Assembly (NCBI GenBank): GCA_037043235.1
Contig: JAWRVZ010000077.1
Coordinates: forward strand, 992,001 to 1,056,000
DNA: 64,000 nt
Source of the DNA: Rhodeus uyekii
Taxonomy: Eukaryota; Chordata; Actinopteri; Cypriniformes; Acheilognathidae
Direction of reading: 5' to 3'
Positions 1 to 13,800 of the stretch are shown here, one piece after another. The notes beneath the pieces were generated by a model. It did not search any database and was not told the origin of the DNA. It saw only the letters and a program-made list of their open reading frames with translations. How positions within the stretch are numbered: position 1 is the first letter of the stretch; every line of letters starts with the position of its first letter. A program made the translations under genes and the position numbers.

Positions 1-223
1 GACCTCTGTTATGAACCCATTTGCATGTGAAGTGAGCTCAAAATATTTCTGAGTGAACTTTGATATGTATACGTGGTTAATGATGGTTTTGGCATTAATA
101 TCACAACAATTTGGTTGTTTTAGCCTCTTACTTTCATTGTTGTTATAGTAAGCTAAAATATAAAAAAAAAACTGTAATGGAAATCTGAAATAAAATATAA
201 ATATTACATGGAAAAAATATTTA

Positions 224-1023
224 CAGTGGAACCCGGAAGAGTCTACGGCTCTCGGGGGTTTCAAAAAAGCGTTGAGATAACCGATGATCGAGATAACCGA
301 AAGCCAATCTGGCAATTTGTTTGATGAAGCGATCGGCATGCTGTAAAAATGTACATTCACTGTATATGTTTGCTAACAACAAAAGGCATATGTGCACCAA
401 CTAACAGCAGAGATTCACCAGAATACAATAAAAAAACACCTTTGATTCTCGATACAAACTTTTAATTATATTCTCCAACATTGGAAACACAATTTCGCTA
501 AACACAGTCAAAACACATAAACACATTCGCTCAAAACACAGTTATTTCGCTCTGACACAGATCTGAATAGTATTGCACACGCGGTCACTATGGTTTCTTT
601 ACAAAGTCTAAAATGCTTTGTTGCTTTTTGCCTTTAACGGTCTGCTTGAAAACAAATGCTTCTATCAGTAACGACATCTTTGTCGATGTCAATGTAATCT
701 GGGAATTCCTGGACAGTGAAGGTGAACTCCTGTGCCTCTTCCAAGATAGCATCTGTAAGACTTGACTTTTCCGCTAGCTTTTCTGCAGCTGCACGGCACT
801 GTGCCACAAGAGTCAGTGAAGCGTCACTGGAGTGAGCGACCATACGGACCGTGATGCACGAGCAACGCAAACTCAGCACATGCGCAGTGAATTAGTCACG
901 GAATTAGACAAAACCAATAAGAAAATGCTAAGAAAAATAGGGAGTTTGGCGGTTCCACTTCAAAAACGTCGACTTAATAGTATTGGCGAGTTAACCGTGA
1001 CTCGAGATAAGTGAACTCCACTG
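224..1023 (-). mobile_element. Tigger/pogo-type DNA transposon remnant (about 800 bp)
   Basis: Begins CAGTGGAACCC at 224 and ends in the inverted CCACTG at 1023, flanked on both sides by TA, the target duplication of the Tc1/mariner-pogo superfamily. Both ends also carry the motif GAGATAACCG or close variants. Inside, on the minus strand (about 879-588), is what looks like a decayed transposase C-terminus: an acidic segment (EEAQEFTFTVQEFPDYIDID) and then, after a frame change near 650, a basic tail KQQSILDFVKKP followed by a stop. The DDE core is missing, so the copy is non-autonomous. It lies in the intron after aldh1l2 exon 9. Confidence 0.65.
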
Positions 1024-1151
1024 TATATATAAATAAATATAAAAATGAAACCTAATTGAAAATATGAATAAATACTATAACAGTATATAAATAAACAAGA
1101 TAAATAAAAATAAGTACATAAATAAGATAAACAAATGAAGGACAGACCCAC

Positions 1152-4100
1152 CTGACTACATCCATAGAAGCAGCTCCAGATTTAAAGAAATCAGTGGTTT
1201 CCTCGATACTTGGAACATTACTCAGAATACCTTTCCATATCGCCTAGATAAGTATGAAACATAAGACAAATGCCATCATTACTCAGATATTATATCTGAA
1301 ATTCATTTTGAGTCCCATACACATACCTTGATCTCTTCTGCCATTTTCTTCTCATCATCTGTGAGATCCAAACTGGCGGTCTCCTCTGATGAGAAGTATT
1401 TGGATGCAGGAATCATCTTTCCATCCTCAAATTGCAGATTCTTCACCTGGAGCTGTACAGTGGTATTATATTAAAGGAATTAGTATTCTTCATTAGGGAT
1501 TTGTATCACAGACTTAATGCATTAAAAGCTTAGAAGGCAAGTAAATAAAAAACTAGAAGCTAACCGTTTTTCCATCAGACCCAAATAGAACAAGCCCAGA
1601 TTTAGCAATGAGTCCAGGCTGAGACGCCCCCTCCACCTCTATTGGCTGACCTGCAGGGACCGGCCCACTAAGCATCGACGAGCTGTACAGCGTTGCCGGC
1701 TACAGAACAAAAACACACACACACACACACATATATTACTATCCAATAAAAACTTCATCCACTTTGCATCTTTTAGTATAACCATCAGAATTAGTCTTGA
1801 GTTTGCCTATCAGCGAGACCATTCATTTGATTGAAAATTCAGTTTTCCTTAAAACAATTGTTCATTTAATTCAACTGCTCAGTTGATTCGTACCCAGCCT
1901 ATAGTGCGCTGTTCAAGAATAAAACCCAGTGTGTGTTTAGAGAACGCACCTTTCCATCAATGACAACCCAGGCACCCGGAACTTTATCATGACCACGGAT
2001 CCAGTTATGAATGGCCTCTGCCGGCTGAGACATATTCACCTGGAGAAAGAGGAACAGATAAACTTCTTCGCTTGCCTTTGGAGCCCTAAAAACCACAGCT
2101 TAGTTCAATTTTGCCTGACATACATAATTGTTTTTATGTCTCACCTTAGCATTGGATTTCTTTTGGATTCCTTCATAGCTGGCTCCTTCTTCAGATTGAG
2201 GGATCTTGGGAGCTTTGCCATCTGCAATGAGCTGTACAGCTTCTACCTGTTGGAACACACATTTTTAAGCAAACTCAGATGCAAAATCCAATGTTTAGTT
2301 TGTATAAAAAGGACAGAACATTTCTTCGGGATAGTTACCATGGCCTTGATGCCCTCTGGAAACAGGAAGCGGTTATAAAGTGTGTCCACTGTATCGTTGG
2401 GCTCTACTGGACATTCCTTCTGCAGTAAAATGGGGCCAGTGTCCAAACCATCATCAGCCCAGAATATACTAAATCCTGCTTTCTTATCACCCTCGATTAG
2501 TGTCCTGCATACACATATTTGGCCCTTAAATGCATGACTGTTTATTTTAACAACAATCTCAAAAGAATAAAATAAAGCAGATTTTGTTACCTTCTGGAAT
2601 ATGGAAGGGTTTAATTTGAGTAGATGCTTTTTACTATCATCAGATCTCATTTCCTCAGTACAACAGCAACCGGCTCATATTTGAAGTCTCAACCATATTC
2701 TCAAAACTATCGTCTTCAACCTCTTCAGAATCAATATTTAGATTGCTGATACATTCTTCTCAAGATACAACATCAAGTGACAGTGGCACTGTTTGATTTT
2801 CTACAGTACTTGCTCTGCAGTAAATCATTGAGCCATTTCAAGTTTTTCTGATGATACTTATGTATTCTTTTGTTTTCTGTCTGCTGTGATTATAAGTGAA
2901 ACATCACGTCATCATTGTTTATCAGACATGACGAATAAAGGTGAATTGCACTTATGGAGTCTTCAAAGATTCAGGTATTGTTAAACAGAAAAACAATACA
3001 TGCATGATTACATACTTTGGGTCGCTAGTGACCGTATACAGTTCTTATACACTCTATATAAAGATCTCAGAGTGAAACTTTAGCAACATCTCACCAGTTG
3101 ATGGCTGAGGCTCCTCTGTGTCTAGGCAGGATGGAGGGGTGGTAAATGATGGATCCGTGTTTGGGGAAGTCGATCACATTCATAGGGATGAACTGGGAGC
3201 AGAAGGGCATGACGTTCAGTTCGGCACCCACAGCTTTGTACGCCTCCACCACCTCTGGGATGGGCTTACCCTTCACCCGCCACCGTGGGAACTTAAACAC
3301 CGGTGTCCCGTCCTTCTCTGCCACCGCCGCTGAAGGTCAGAGAGAGATTGGTCCTGAGAAGTTATATAAGCTATCTGAAATAATGCCAGGTTGCACTTGC
3401 ACCTGCCATATTCAGACTTTAATGAACTTCACTTTACTTAAAGTCCTGTTCATACAATGTACTTATTACAGTTATTACAATAACTGGGTAATAACTAAGT
3501 ATTAACCCTGAACCTACACCTAAAACTAACCTTAACCCATGTAATTTTAATTATAACCTTAACTCATGTTATTTTAATTATATAAGGTTATATAAATTAG
3601 TTTGTTCTTAGGCAACTACACGTAAGATACTGTAAAATAAAGTGCAACCAAAATATATCTAATCAATATCATATATCATTCTTGAGTAACTGAACTTGCC
3701 CTATATATCTGAATCTATAAATCTATAAACAACTTTACATACCGGTAATCATGTGTACTATTGGAGATTGACCAAAAAGTAACTATTCAGGGTGTTTTTG
3801 AAAATTTCAACAAGTTCTACAGTTTATTGTCTTTCCTGGTTTCATCCACCTAAGTTCACCCCACCTCTATTACAATTTTGTTTTGTTATCTTATTGAATT
3901 TACAGTATAATCCTCCAACTATAAACAGTGCAAGACATGCAGAACGTATATAAAGTGCAAAACAAATTGCACATTTGAAATAACTATGAAACTATAAATG
4001 AACAACATTTAAATTAAACATACCATATTGGTATAAATAAACTAAATTGTTTTATTTTTTAAACAATTTTATTCTTTATTTTTGGCACTCAACATGCAAT

Positions 4101-5658
4101 GAAATGAAAATGACCTTTACCATCTGAAATACAAAAATTCATACAAACTCAAATAACTGGATATACAAATGCTCAGATAACTGGAGGACTTTTCACCTCA
4201 CATGGCTTCACACCACTATTCACCAAAACAATGTGATCATTATGCGGGAAGTAGTACTTCTCTGGCCAATGCTGAACTGCCCCTGCGCCTCATGCAAACA
4301 TAAACACTTGAGAGCCAATGTGGAATTCAATGTGGTGACTGGCGTAGCACTTCTTGTGAGGTTGAATTCAACAATGACAGCCTTAATGTTTCCACAAATC
4401 TTTCTCTTCCACTTCTGTGACACTTAAAATAAAGAAGCACAACATTTCCATGCATGTAGCTGCAAATCTGGCTTCCCAGCCCCCATGACACACTACAGTA
4501 ACAAAAACCGTTCAGAGCTCCAATCTATCCCACCCGCACCCATCTGACACTCACCCAGGGGGTCCGCCTTGCCATCCTTATCAGGAACTGTGAATACGCC
4601 CACCACTTTATGGCCCTGCTTGCGGAGGTTTGTGTACACTTCCTGTCCAAACAAGCTCTGGCCAATCAGGGCCAACTTCAACTTATTTTGGTAGTAAGCC
4701 TGTGTGAAAGCATATTCAAATGTTAAAACATGTCAAAACAAGCACACCATACAAAACTATAAGGTTTAACGTAAACTGTAAACATAATCAGTCCTATATG
4801 GGTCCCTTGTTCTCTAAAACTAACCGTTGCTCCGATCTCATATTAGTTTGTACAACAGATGTCTAATGTTAATGTCTATTATAGGTCGCTGACAAATGAC
4901 AATGTCCAAGATGATAAAGAAGACAAATGGTTTAAAAAAATAAATATAATATTTTATTACTAAAAAATAGTTTAGTTTATTTTCTTCCGTTCCAATCATG
5001 TCAATAAAGTCATTTGAAATTGTAATTTCAACTGTGCTGCACGATCTAAAAGTTAAGATCTACTGGAGAGCTAAACAGCACAAGCATTGGCTACACAGCA
5101 AACAAATACAGAAGGTTACTATTGCTTGTCATAGCAAGATCATGTGTGCAAAATGTTTATCGTTCAGTGCACATGTGACTTGAAGTAGTCGGATAGGTTA
5201 TGTTCTAGTAATAGTGACATTAGTAATATGATCTTCCCTCATATTCTCGCCACCCTGCTGATGCAACTCGCCACGCATCTGTCCACTACAACTAATCCGA
5301 CCAAGCAACGTGGCAAACACGGAATCCCACTGTTTAAAGTACTGTACTATATCTAATTTGCATGCATATGAAGTTAATTCATTCACAAGTGTGCAACCTA
5401 CAACACTGCATGAAGACACCGGGTTTATCAGCTGACAGTATGCTTACAATAACTCAACCTGTTCAATAATGTTGCAGTTAAGAGGTCACCAACATGTACA
5501 AACTGGTTTAAAGATGTATACGCGTGTTTGTCAACAATACAGCACATTTTCACGAATGCATTCATTCAAATTTATGGCAAAAGCACAATGCAGAAGATGC
5601 GGTTACTCACAGAGCTCGAGGAGAATTTCCTCATGATCGTGTTCGCCGTCCACAACAT
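1152..5658 (-). CDS. aldh1l2: aldh1l2, mitochondrial 10-formyltetrahydrofolate dehydrogenase (5' part, exons 1-9)
   Basis: Oxidises 10-formyl-THF to THF and CO2 with NADP+ in the mitochondrial matrix. Coding exons on the minus strand: 5658-5611, 4699-4555, 3329-3095, 2504-2339, 2246-2145, 2039-1950, 1699-1565, 1452-1327, 1243-1152. All introns are GT-AG and phases are consistent (1139 nt, 379 codons plus 2 nt). Exon 1 encodes MLWTANTIMRKFSSSS, a basic, Ser-rich presequence without acidic residues; this and the residues after it (AYYQNKLKLALIGQ) decide for the mitochondrial paralogue over cytosolic aldh1l1. The formyltransferase/hydrolase domain shows HPSILPRHRG (catalytic His) and WADDGLDTG (catalytic Asp). 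Exon 9 carries SGAASMDVV, whose second Ser is the 4'-phosphopantetheine attachment site of the carrier domain. The C-terminal aldehyde dehydrogenase domain is off the left edge. The ATG is chosen by homology and by a clean GTGAGT donor 48 nt later. No disruption is seen. Confidence 0.95.
1244..5610 (-). other. aldh1l2 introns 1-8
   Basis: The introns over 300 bp are 4700-5610, 3330-4554 and 2505-3094; the others are 83-250 bp. They are AT-rich and without coding potential on either strand beyond antisense shadows of exons. A short CA tract lies at 1712-1731. I see no conserved RNA or intact mobile element in them. Confidence 0.6.
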
Positions 5659-5870
5659 GGTAAAAATGATATAAATACTAAAATAAAGATCCGGTTTAAA
5701 GCACGGGGTGGGGGGCTGTGAGCATGCGGTACTGTTTGTGGTCAGTGTGGCGGCGGAACCAGACTAAACCGACGCGCGCTGACCAGCAAGCGACTTCAGT
5801 GCGTGCGCGCTCCCGGCTACTACGTCACGGCGGTAATTTATTGAGACAGATGCGCGTTACCGTCTAAGCG
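5659..5870 (-). promoter_or_regulatory. aldh1l2 5'UTR and CpG-rich promoter region
   Basis: Sequence directly upstream of the aldh1l2 start codon is clearly richer in GC and CpG than its surroundings (several GCGCGC-type runs near 5770-5815). It contains TACGTCA at 5821-5827 (TGACGTA on the gene strand), a CRE/ATF-like site. No TATA box is evident at a convincing spacing. The transcription start cannot be read from sequence; the promoter role is inferred from position and composition. Confidence 0.5.
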
Positions 5871-7024
5871 TACTAGACGTAAAGGTAAAACGCTTTTGTA
5901 CCAGATACAACTCCTATACTTTGTGTCTTAATACACCCATTTTATTAAGAAAATGGGATGTGTGCTTGGTCTTTGCCTCAAGACAGAGGTGTAAAAGTGC
6001 CTGAAAAACATACTTGAGTGACCTTAAAGCGAAAATGACTCCATTACAAGCTACAAGCCACTTGAGTGTCTAATTTGAACAGTGCTTAAGTACAGTATTT
6101 CATTTTTACAAAGATATACTAGTCCTCAATGCCTAAGAGACATGCCAGTGAAAAACAAGAAACAGTTGATATGTGAGGAGAGAAAGCAAGTTTATTTACA
6201 AAATCAACACCTCAATATTGCAATAAATCAAGGTCGACACAACAGCCTCTTAAACGTCTACAAACCACTTAAGTCTCATTTAAGCTCAAGTTCTCAAAAA
6301 GGGATTAGTAACGCAATATCCTTCAATTTAACAGATAAATAAAGTATAGTCATGTAAAATTAAATAGCCAAAGCCTACTTGCACTGGATGTACCTTTTCG
6401 GCCATTTCCTCTCACGTATGAATTATTCCCCATGCTTGTGCTACTTGTGTTCAAAATGTTTGAAACTTTGTATTGTAAGCGCTCTTATGTGTTTTTGTAT
6501 CCTTTGGACAAATGGCTTCTATACTCCTCAAATTGTAAGTCGCTTTGGATAAAAGCGTCTGCTAAATGAGTAAATGTAAATGAAACACCTGCCATTATAC
6601 TCATATTCATGGTCAACAAGTTTTCGTGAACAAGGACAAAAAGTACAAGATATAGCACCTTCTATGCCCTGCTGTTGACGAAATCACTTATTTTGTGGCA
6701 GAAATGAATTGCTGCAGAAAAGGTTAGGTGGCATGCCAAATGTAATGAGTAATTCCATATTGGAGTAAAAAAAATGAGTAAAAGTTGCCAATATCTTTGG
6801 TTCTTTGTCAAATTGCAAAGTAGCCAAAAAGATACTCTAGTACATTACACCACTGCCTCAAGGTCAGCTATTTGGCTCTGGAGGGATCCTGCAAATAGTT
6901 TGGACACATTTCAGTTTATTTTTCCATGACAGATAATAAAGCTGTTCATGAACTGCAAGTTACCTTTGATAGACAGAGAAAAACAGATACTAAAAGCATA
7001 GTTTTGTAACGAGATGGAAAAAGT
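5871..7024. other. aldh1l2-samm50 intergenic spacer
   Basis: Tandem spacer between the aldh1l2 promoter and the 3' end of samm50. It is AT-rich with no credible gene. The one recognisable element is the fish SINE/LINE-type 3' tail at about 6370-6588. Confidence 0.5.
6370..6588 (+). mobile_element. SINE/L2-type retroposon 3' end
   Basis: The motif GTCGCTTTGGATAAAAGCG followed by TCTGCTAAATGAGTAAATG (about 6540-6578) is the well-known 3' tail shared by fish SINEs and L2-clade LINEs. The preceding 170 bp (TTGTATTGTAAGCGCTCTTATG...) also looks like the 3' UTR of such an element. The 5' boundary is a guess. A very decayed copy in the opposite orientation lies near 13109-13143 (ATTTATGCATT...CTTTTATCCGAAGC). 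Confidence 0.55.
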
Positions 7025-7811
7025 AGTTTGAAACGAGCCTTTAATCATCCAGGAACATCTCCAGCAGGCACTGTAATTTTATTTCGGTTAACAGTTCATG
7101 TACAACATTGGCCTGTAGGAAATGCCTTGTTATTGACGTGTGTCGTTTGACAGCTGTTTCGGTTGTTGAATATAATAAAATATTTTGAGCTTTTCTTAAA
7201 TGATCACAAAATATGAGCAAATACATTAGGGAACCAAAAGGTTTATTTTTTGTACACAATATAACATAAAATTAGAGTTCAAAGGAAAATAAAAAGTGTC
7301 CTAATAATAAAGCACTGCTGGTGGATTTCATGAACGGGACTTCGACTCACTACTCATCCAGTGAGGTCAGTTTGAACCAATTCAATTATCTAGTTTGGCA
7401 TGGCTGAACTGACTGAAACACTGAACAGACTAACAAAGCACACATAAGGGTGGACGGTGGTGTGGATTGGAGCTCAATCTCAGATTTAACAGCTTGATCA
7501 TGAATAATCTCTAAAGGTCTCCTCGTTGGAAAGAACTGTAAAAGCCTTGTAACTCTTTTAGCACCTTGCAGACTAGATAAGATTTCATACATCTTCGTTC
7601 ACTAAACACTGGACTCTTATTCAAACGGTGAGAGAGGTATGCAGCAGGAAAACCACTTTTTTGTCTTAAAGGTACAACAACAAAGTGCATCCTCGGATTG
7701 TGCATGCAGTAGGGATCCTTCAATTAGTGTTTAACATTCAAAAATATTACAAAAATCGTATGCGCTATCCCACAAATCCCTGCTGCAACAGGAGGACAGC
7801 ATTTGAGGAGA
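7025..7811 (-). other. samm50 3'UTR (probable extent)
   Basis: Downstream of the TGA at 7814-7812. Candidate AATAAA poly(A) signals on the minus strand lie at 7247-7242 and 7083-7078. The end is uncertain; no other gene is visible in the segment. Confidence 0.35.
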
Positions 7812-10800
7812 TCACAGGAAACGGATGCCTGCTCCAAACTGCACACCGTCACATATCCTGTCAGGAACAAAAAATAATAAATAAATAAATAAATAACAAA
7901 AAACATACTGAATCTGACAGAAAATGCAAAGGTCAATCAAGAGCAGGACAAGCACTGTTTTTTTGTTTTGTTTCAACATTCTGATAAACTATTTATGTTA
8001 AATATGTGTTGCAAAAATAAGTCAATGTCATGTTCGATTTGGAAATAACATGAGAAAACAATGACACAATTTCCCTTCTTGAGTGAACTTGTTGTTGCAC
8101 AAACCGATAATTTTTTAAAAATAAAATAAAATGAGCTGTATTATCAAAGCAGAGGCACAGTAAATAGTTGTCCCTTAACTGGCCTTTAAAAAAAAAAGTT
8201 TGAAAACAACACAGATACAATTTAAAAAGTCTCATTGAAATGTTTTTGGTTTATAAAAAAAAAGACTTACTGTGAGGCTGAACTGTTGTAAAACCAATAT
8301 GTACTAAAATGCCATTAAGTTTTGTGTTTTTGCATAATTATATATCAAATTGTCAAAAAAATTGTCAAATTGCAAAAATGTACTAACCCCTTTAACAACA
8401 ATCAACGCTTTCCAATACAAAACTACCTTTAGTTTAGTTGTGTTTAGTTTAGGCAGTGATTAAAGGTAGAGTAGGCAATTTCAGAGATGCTATCAATAGC
8501 AATCTAGCTTTGAAAGCATAAGATCCCACCCTCCCTTCAGAGCTCTCTCCAAAGCCACACCTCCTCCAAAACACACAAACACGCACAGCATTTGGACCCA
8601 ATGCAATGATCGGACAAACATTTTTTGATCTTGTGATTTCCAGAGAAAACATAGGTAAATTTGTTTATATTTAGACCACTTCTACTTATTGACTGCTACC
8701 AGTATGTGAAGAGGGTTTCAACAGGAATAACAAAAAATGTTTGCCTTTTTTACATGAATATGGTTCAATGGATGTGTGTACGTACCTGTCACCGCTTTGA
8801 ACACCCATGGGGAAGCAGTAATTGAGTTCAAGCCTAGCAATGTTTCCAAGGCGTAGAATTATTCCAGCGCCATAAGACCAACGTATACACTCCGCTAACT
8901 TCTGCAGATGTGCACGTGGTCCCTCTCCTACACAAACACAATGCAAAGCTTATTCTAATATGAAGGGATAAACAGCTTGATTTACACCACATGAAGTTTT
9001 CATAATACTCTGCACACTGTAGTCTCTAAATTGAACGTGTCATACTGAAGTTTCATTGCAACATCAGCGTCACCATGAGGACAAAAGGCTTCAATACATA
9101 TATTCAGTCATTGACTATAGAGTGTATTTTAGTAAGTATAGTTTGTAGTAATATTTTGAATTTCCTCCTATCATCATATTTCCGTTTTCATTCATTTCAG
9201 TAATTTTTATCATTTTATTAATATCTTTATAGTCTTTATTACATTACATTACAGTTTAAGTTTTTTAGTGGTTAAACCAAATGAGAAATGTTGCCTTTGC
9301 AACTAGCTGTTAGCTACGCTTTTTTCATTTAAGGTTTAAGTTAATGTTTTTAATTTCTGTTGTGTAACAATAATAGCCCTGCACTTCCTTAGTTAAAACT
9401 AATCAAATTTTTCAGGAGACAATTATTTTTTTTTTAAATGACAAGCTATCAGCAAATGACCACTGACCGTAGTTGAGGTTGCAAAGGTTTCCAGCATTAA
9501 GAAAGAAGTGTGTTCTGAAGAGGTCAGCCAGACCACTCTTGTTTGAGCGGAAGGGGAGGGGTGTGTACAGGTGAAGCCCACCAGCCCAATACGCTTCCCC
9601 ACCCAGATAATCACCTGATCAGGTAAGATATTAAAATCAGAAACATTAAGAAAACAATATGGTAAAAAATAAATGGATTATACTTCTACATATATGCACC
9701 TGTACCTTCACTCTGAGGTCCTATACTGTACATGCCAAAACCTCTCACACTAGTTGGGCCGCCCAGGTAGAACCTAACAGACAACACACATTCACAATTT
9801 CAAATAAAAAACATTATTAATTTGGGTTGTGGACAAAACAAGCCCTCTGGCATCAATCAGTCAATGAGAGATGACTCTCTGCCTTTGATATGTTCAGGCT
9901 GGTTGACATGTCTTTTTACATTTGAAACTTTCTTTAGTGTGTAATGTTACTGTGAGCATGAAAAAAAGTACACAGCTACGGCAGGAGTTATTCTCTATCA
10001 GTGCAGACGGTTTCTGAATTCCCTGAAATGCCTCCATTGTAGTTTTCAGTTGTCTGCAGCACAATAGTCCTTATATACATAATTACCCCCCCCCAGGCAT
10101 TCGTTAAAAAAGAAAAAGAAAAAAGGGTGAGGCCTGGTTGAGTTGCATTAGCAATGTGCTGTAGCCAGAACTGGAGCTACATTCGAAACTGCATACTTCC
10201 TTCCTATATAGCATGCTAAAAAACATACGTGACAACAGCAGACAAATTCACAGTACTCATAATACAGTAGGCAGAATGTTTCCAGATGACCTAATACTTC
10301 CATCAAGATTCTGACGTGTACATATGAGGAGAGGATTTGTGAAATTCAAGCATGAAAGCCTGTTCTTGTAGATACCAAAAACAAATTCAAGACTTTATCT
10401 CTTTAATTCAGTGAGTAAATTAGTCACATGTCCTTTCTGAACAGCTTTTTAATTGAGCCAGTAATTTTATCATTATAAAATGTTTCTTTAAACAATACAA
10501 GATGTTTTTTATTACCACATAATCTGTATAATCATACATTTATAATCAATTATAACTAAGAAACCTTTCGAGGAACAACAGAGTAACCACCTGAAAGCAA
10601 GCAAGCAAACAAACACACCTGTCAGCAATAGAGGTAGACTGACTCCCGAGAGGAAAGATCGTCCCACCCCATAAAGACGCAGATAACACCTGTAAGAGAA
10701 AATCATTAGACCTACTTAATAAAACTAATGTCCAAACACCACAATTGTCCTTTAAAAATAGACTTTTATAGCAACTTTCTAAAGCACTTAAAGCATGACA

Positions 10801-13800
10801 TACAATCCCAAAACCAGAATTATCTATAACAATATACGTGAATCAAGAATACACACCGATCCCCAGATAAATGGTTTGTTCAGCTGCAACTCAACGTCCT
10901 CTTTGAGAAAGCTGGCATCTCCTCCAGTGTATCCTGCCAGCTCCTAAACCAGCAGAGCGAACAGAACTATTGTCAAGACAGTTTTAATAAGCGACGGACA
11001 TTGTGAGGAAAACTAGTGGTGAGCAAAGAAATACAAAACAGCTACGGATGGGTTCTGGGCTGATGTTCAAGTTCACACACCTGGTTGATCCGCAGTAAGG
11101 CACCTCTTCGGGGCAAGATGGCAGAGTTTCTGGTGTCTACAACCATGGTGTGCTTGTAAGAGACAAGAAATCCATGAAATCAGTCTAAAATCAAGGAGAA
11201 AAAACTTTAACGCAACAGAGCGCAGCTTACAGAGAGGGCGGATTTTAGAGTGTGGCCGCTCTCTTCTCTCACAGCAAAGGAGGCGCTGCGGGCCAGACAT
11301 CCCAGCTCTCGCCACACACCCTCCCACTTCAGAGTGTGATCCGTCATCCACAGAGGGAACTGCAAGACACGTTATATTTTTCATTATTAGGTACAACCAA
11401 TGCTTTTAACTCACTAGTTACCTTCCATTTCTTACACTGAGCTCTGTAGAAACTCCCCTGTCCGTCTCTTTCAGAGAGCTCCACGGGAACTGGCCGGTCA
11501 CTTTGTACAGGTTTAGAGTGAAGCTACACAAAGCAAAGAAGCCAAAGTATGTTTAAAATCTATTTAACATTACGATTATGTTTAAAGCTAAAGCGTGCAA
11601 GTGCAACTTAACTTCGAAAAACGTTTGCTGTTTGGAGAAAACATACTTGCGTTCATAATATCCCGACTGTGGTTTAAAAAAGGACAGGCCGTAGGACGTC
11701 TCCTTAGTTCCATAGGAAAACTGAAAGGTGAGCTTCTCTCCTCGGCCAATCATATTTGGAAGTTTAATACCCAAGACCTTTAGAGGTACAAACACACAAA
11801 TAGCACAATTAGGTAAAAAAAAATAATACACTGAAAATCTAAAAAGAGTGTCATTGTCAAGTCGATTAATTGCATCTAACATAAATATATATATATACAC
11901 ACATTTATATGCATTTACAAACTTATGATAGATGTGATTAATCAATTTGACAGCACTTCTGAAAATATAACAATTCTCCACACAGACTGCAAAAGTTATT
12001 ATATATATTATTCATATTCAAATAAAAGCTATTATAATGGTATATACATAATATTAAATGACACTTATTTAATAGTAAGAATAATATTTAATATGAATGA
12101 TAATATTTTCAGTTATCATTTAATTTTTTTTAAATATTTCCATATAGCTTATTTTAAATGAAATCATTCATTTCAGTTTCTACACTTAAGTTTTACATTT
12201 TTCAACTTGTCATCCAGTTGTTCCTATTTTATCTCAGCTTTATTTTGTTTACTAAAAATGAAACAATAACAACACTGATTTTAACAAAAGGATTGACAGG
12301 GCAATTCACTAGTAGTACTATTTCTGTATTGTTGCGCTGTGTATTCACAGCCACTGTAAAATCCCATTCATCCAAAATCCCAGGCGGTTTGTCGTCAAAA
12401 CTGATTAGGATGAAAAGTAATTTGTATGTGTTTAATGATTCTTACCATACTGCCTTCATTGTTTCCAACCATGGTATTATAACTGCCTGTAAGTCGTTTA
12501 AGCTCAGTCACCTCAAACGTAACATCGAGTCCATTTGGCAGAGCGTCTGCTCCTATAGACGAGATCAGAAAGACAACTTTGTAGCTGAATGTAATGCAAG
12601 GTAGAATCCTCTATGAAATCAAATTCATAGAGGAACATTCTCGTTGTAATTCTTCTATTTATATATTTTTATTACTGATAATAAAAAGGTTGACTTTTGG
12701 ACCCATTGTTTTTTTCTGTCTTTATGAGTATGTAAATGAGCTGGTTAATATTCTTCGTCAAAACAAGTTTTGCAATTTTTAAATGTTGAAAGTCTGCTCT
12801 GACAGCTCAGTCCAGAAAAACTGGACACTTTCTACTGAAAATAGACATTAAGGTCTAGTTCGTTTTGAGCAAAGTTGAACATGAAGAACATATGAATGCA
12901 GTACCTTCTGAGATGTCAATCACCACCTCTACGTCTTTGAATATGCCAAGACGGAGCAACCTCTGTCTGGCCTCATGGGATTTTCTCATCACCTGCAGAA
13001 AAACTGGGTTTTGTTACCAAAAGGTTTTTTTAATGGCTGACATCTATGGCTTATTTAACGCTGATAAGTTGCATGCAATTTAATGAAAGCTCATAAGACG
13101 TAGTTCAGTTTACATTTATGCATTCACTTTTATCCGAAGCAAAATTATATCCAAAATTTAGACAAATTATAAGTGAATTTGTGCACTGTCCACTAAAACA
13201 TTCAGCAATAACCAGCCCTAACAAACACTTTTTGATCTTCTTGACAGCTCACTTACTTCAACCAGGTTCCTGGCAGTGAAGACATCCGAGATTTCATAGC
13301 CCAAGTAATCCTCTTTAGTTCTGCCCAACCCTTCAATGTTGACATGCTGTACGACAACCTAGAGGAGAAAAGGGATGCCATAGTGTGAGATTGCAAATTT
13401 TAGACATAAATAATATGGTACGGTACTAAAATAATACTGTGTTGTTGGACATGCACAACAGTATTCTAGGAAGTTCTAAATAATACCATATTAATACTAA
13501 TCATAGTACTGTAACAGTACATAGCACTCTTCACTTACAATCTAATGGAATCAGAGCTTTATGGCATTTATTTGTATTTATGGTACAATCAAGTGGTGTT
13601 CAAGACATATTCATGTCCCATGACACATCCATAAAACATGGTAGCATAAAACGATTTAAAAGAAGACGTCACTATCAGTTTAACACAACTTACATCTTTA
13701 TTTTCTAAAACCTCTTGCTTGGTTTCTTTCACCGCCTCCGTCATTTCCATATCATCTGGGTTCACGCCCAGATCTCGCCCAAACATGGGGTAAGAATCCA

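Noticed and set aside
3118..3505. Plus-strand frames over aldh1l2 exon 3
   Set aside because: Antisense shadows of a conserved coding exon.
1152..5658. Assignment to cytosolic aldh1l1
   Set aside because: Exon 1 encodes a presequence and exon 2 begins upstream of the cytosolic start; hydrolase-domain residues also fit aldh1l2 better.
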